A stretch of 5,781 bases of DNA from an uncultured Terriglobus sp. (lineage in GTDB: Bacteria; Acidobacteriota; Terriglobia; Terriglobales; Acidobacteriaceae), in contig CALMRM010000027.1 in NCBI GenBank assembly GCA_937871605.1, positions 1 to 5,781 on the forward strand, given 5' to 3'. The notes under the pieces are model-generated. The model saw nothing but the letters and a program-made list of their open reading frames with translations, was not told the DNA's origin and searched no databases. Shown here piece after piece: positions 5,710 through 5,781 of this stretch. Numbering within the stretch: position 1 is the stretch's first letter; every line of letters begins with the position of its first letter. The translations under genes and the position numbers were made by a program.

Positions 5710-5755
5710 GTGCAAATAGCGTTCTCTAGACCACACTTCTGCCCGCTATTTACAC
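5710..5755. repeat. Imperfect 12-bp inverted repeat upstream of tRNA-Ser
   Basis: GTGCAAATAGCG (5710-5721) and CGCTATTTACAC (5744-5755) are complementary at 11 of 12 positions, with an uninterrupted 8-bp core (AAATAGCG/CGCTATTT) and a 22-base spacer. There is no T-run after the stem on either strand, so it does not look like an intrinsic terminator. A nested small palindrome TTTGCGTGCAAA lies at 5705-5716. It may be a regulator site or serve a gene beyond the right edge. The rest of 5631-5781 shows no coding sequence. Confidence 0.5.
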
Positions 5756-5781
5756 AAAAAGTAGCCCTTTCCACAACGGTT

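Overview
The window looks like chromosomal DNA from an acidobacterium, probably of the Terriglobus/Granulicella/Edaphobacter type. This placement is by eye: GC-rich coding sequence, protein styles I associate with that group (TolC-family porin, sensor kinase N-terminus, small exported protein), and a tRNA-Ser with encoded CCA. No search was possible, so the taxonomy is an inference. I see no transposase, integrase, phage gene, CRISPR array or rRNA.

Layout. Positions 1-1268 (minus strand) hold the N-terminal 422 residues of a TolC/CusC-type outer-membrane efflux protein whose 3' end lies beyond the left edge. A divergent intergenic region of 125 bp follows (1269-1393), rich in short palindromes and repeats. 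Positions 1394-3861 (plus strand) hold a tight three-gene unit: a membrane-bound PAS histidine kinase (1394-2839), a NarL/FixJ-type response regulator overlapping it by a GTGA junction (2836-3495), and, 15 bp on, a small exported protein with a twin-arginine N-terminus (3511-3861). Convergent to that unit and only 11 bp away is gpmI (3873-5480, minus), the cofactor-independent phosphoglycerate mutase, with every active-site residue I checked in place. Upstream of gpmI on the same strand is tRNA-Ser(CGA) with its CCA tail (5539-5630), preceded by a plausible promoter. The last 150 bp are non-coding and contain an imperfect inverted repeat.

How the genes may work together. The kinase and regulator almost certainly form one two-component pair (translational coupling, matching domains). 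The small exported protein has its own good ribosome binding site just behind the regulator, so it is likely co-transcribed and may be an accessory or output of the pair. The divergent efflux porin shares the intergenic region with the kinase gene and is a natural candidate target, but that is inferred from position only. gpmI and tRNA-Ser are housekeeping genes.

The most interesting item is the three-gene unit. It combines an uncharacterised multi-helix membrane input domain, a kinase H-box lacking the usual proline, and a small Tat-like protein of unknown function beside an efflux porin. No stretch over 300 bp lacks a gene.
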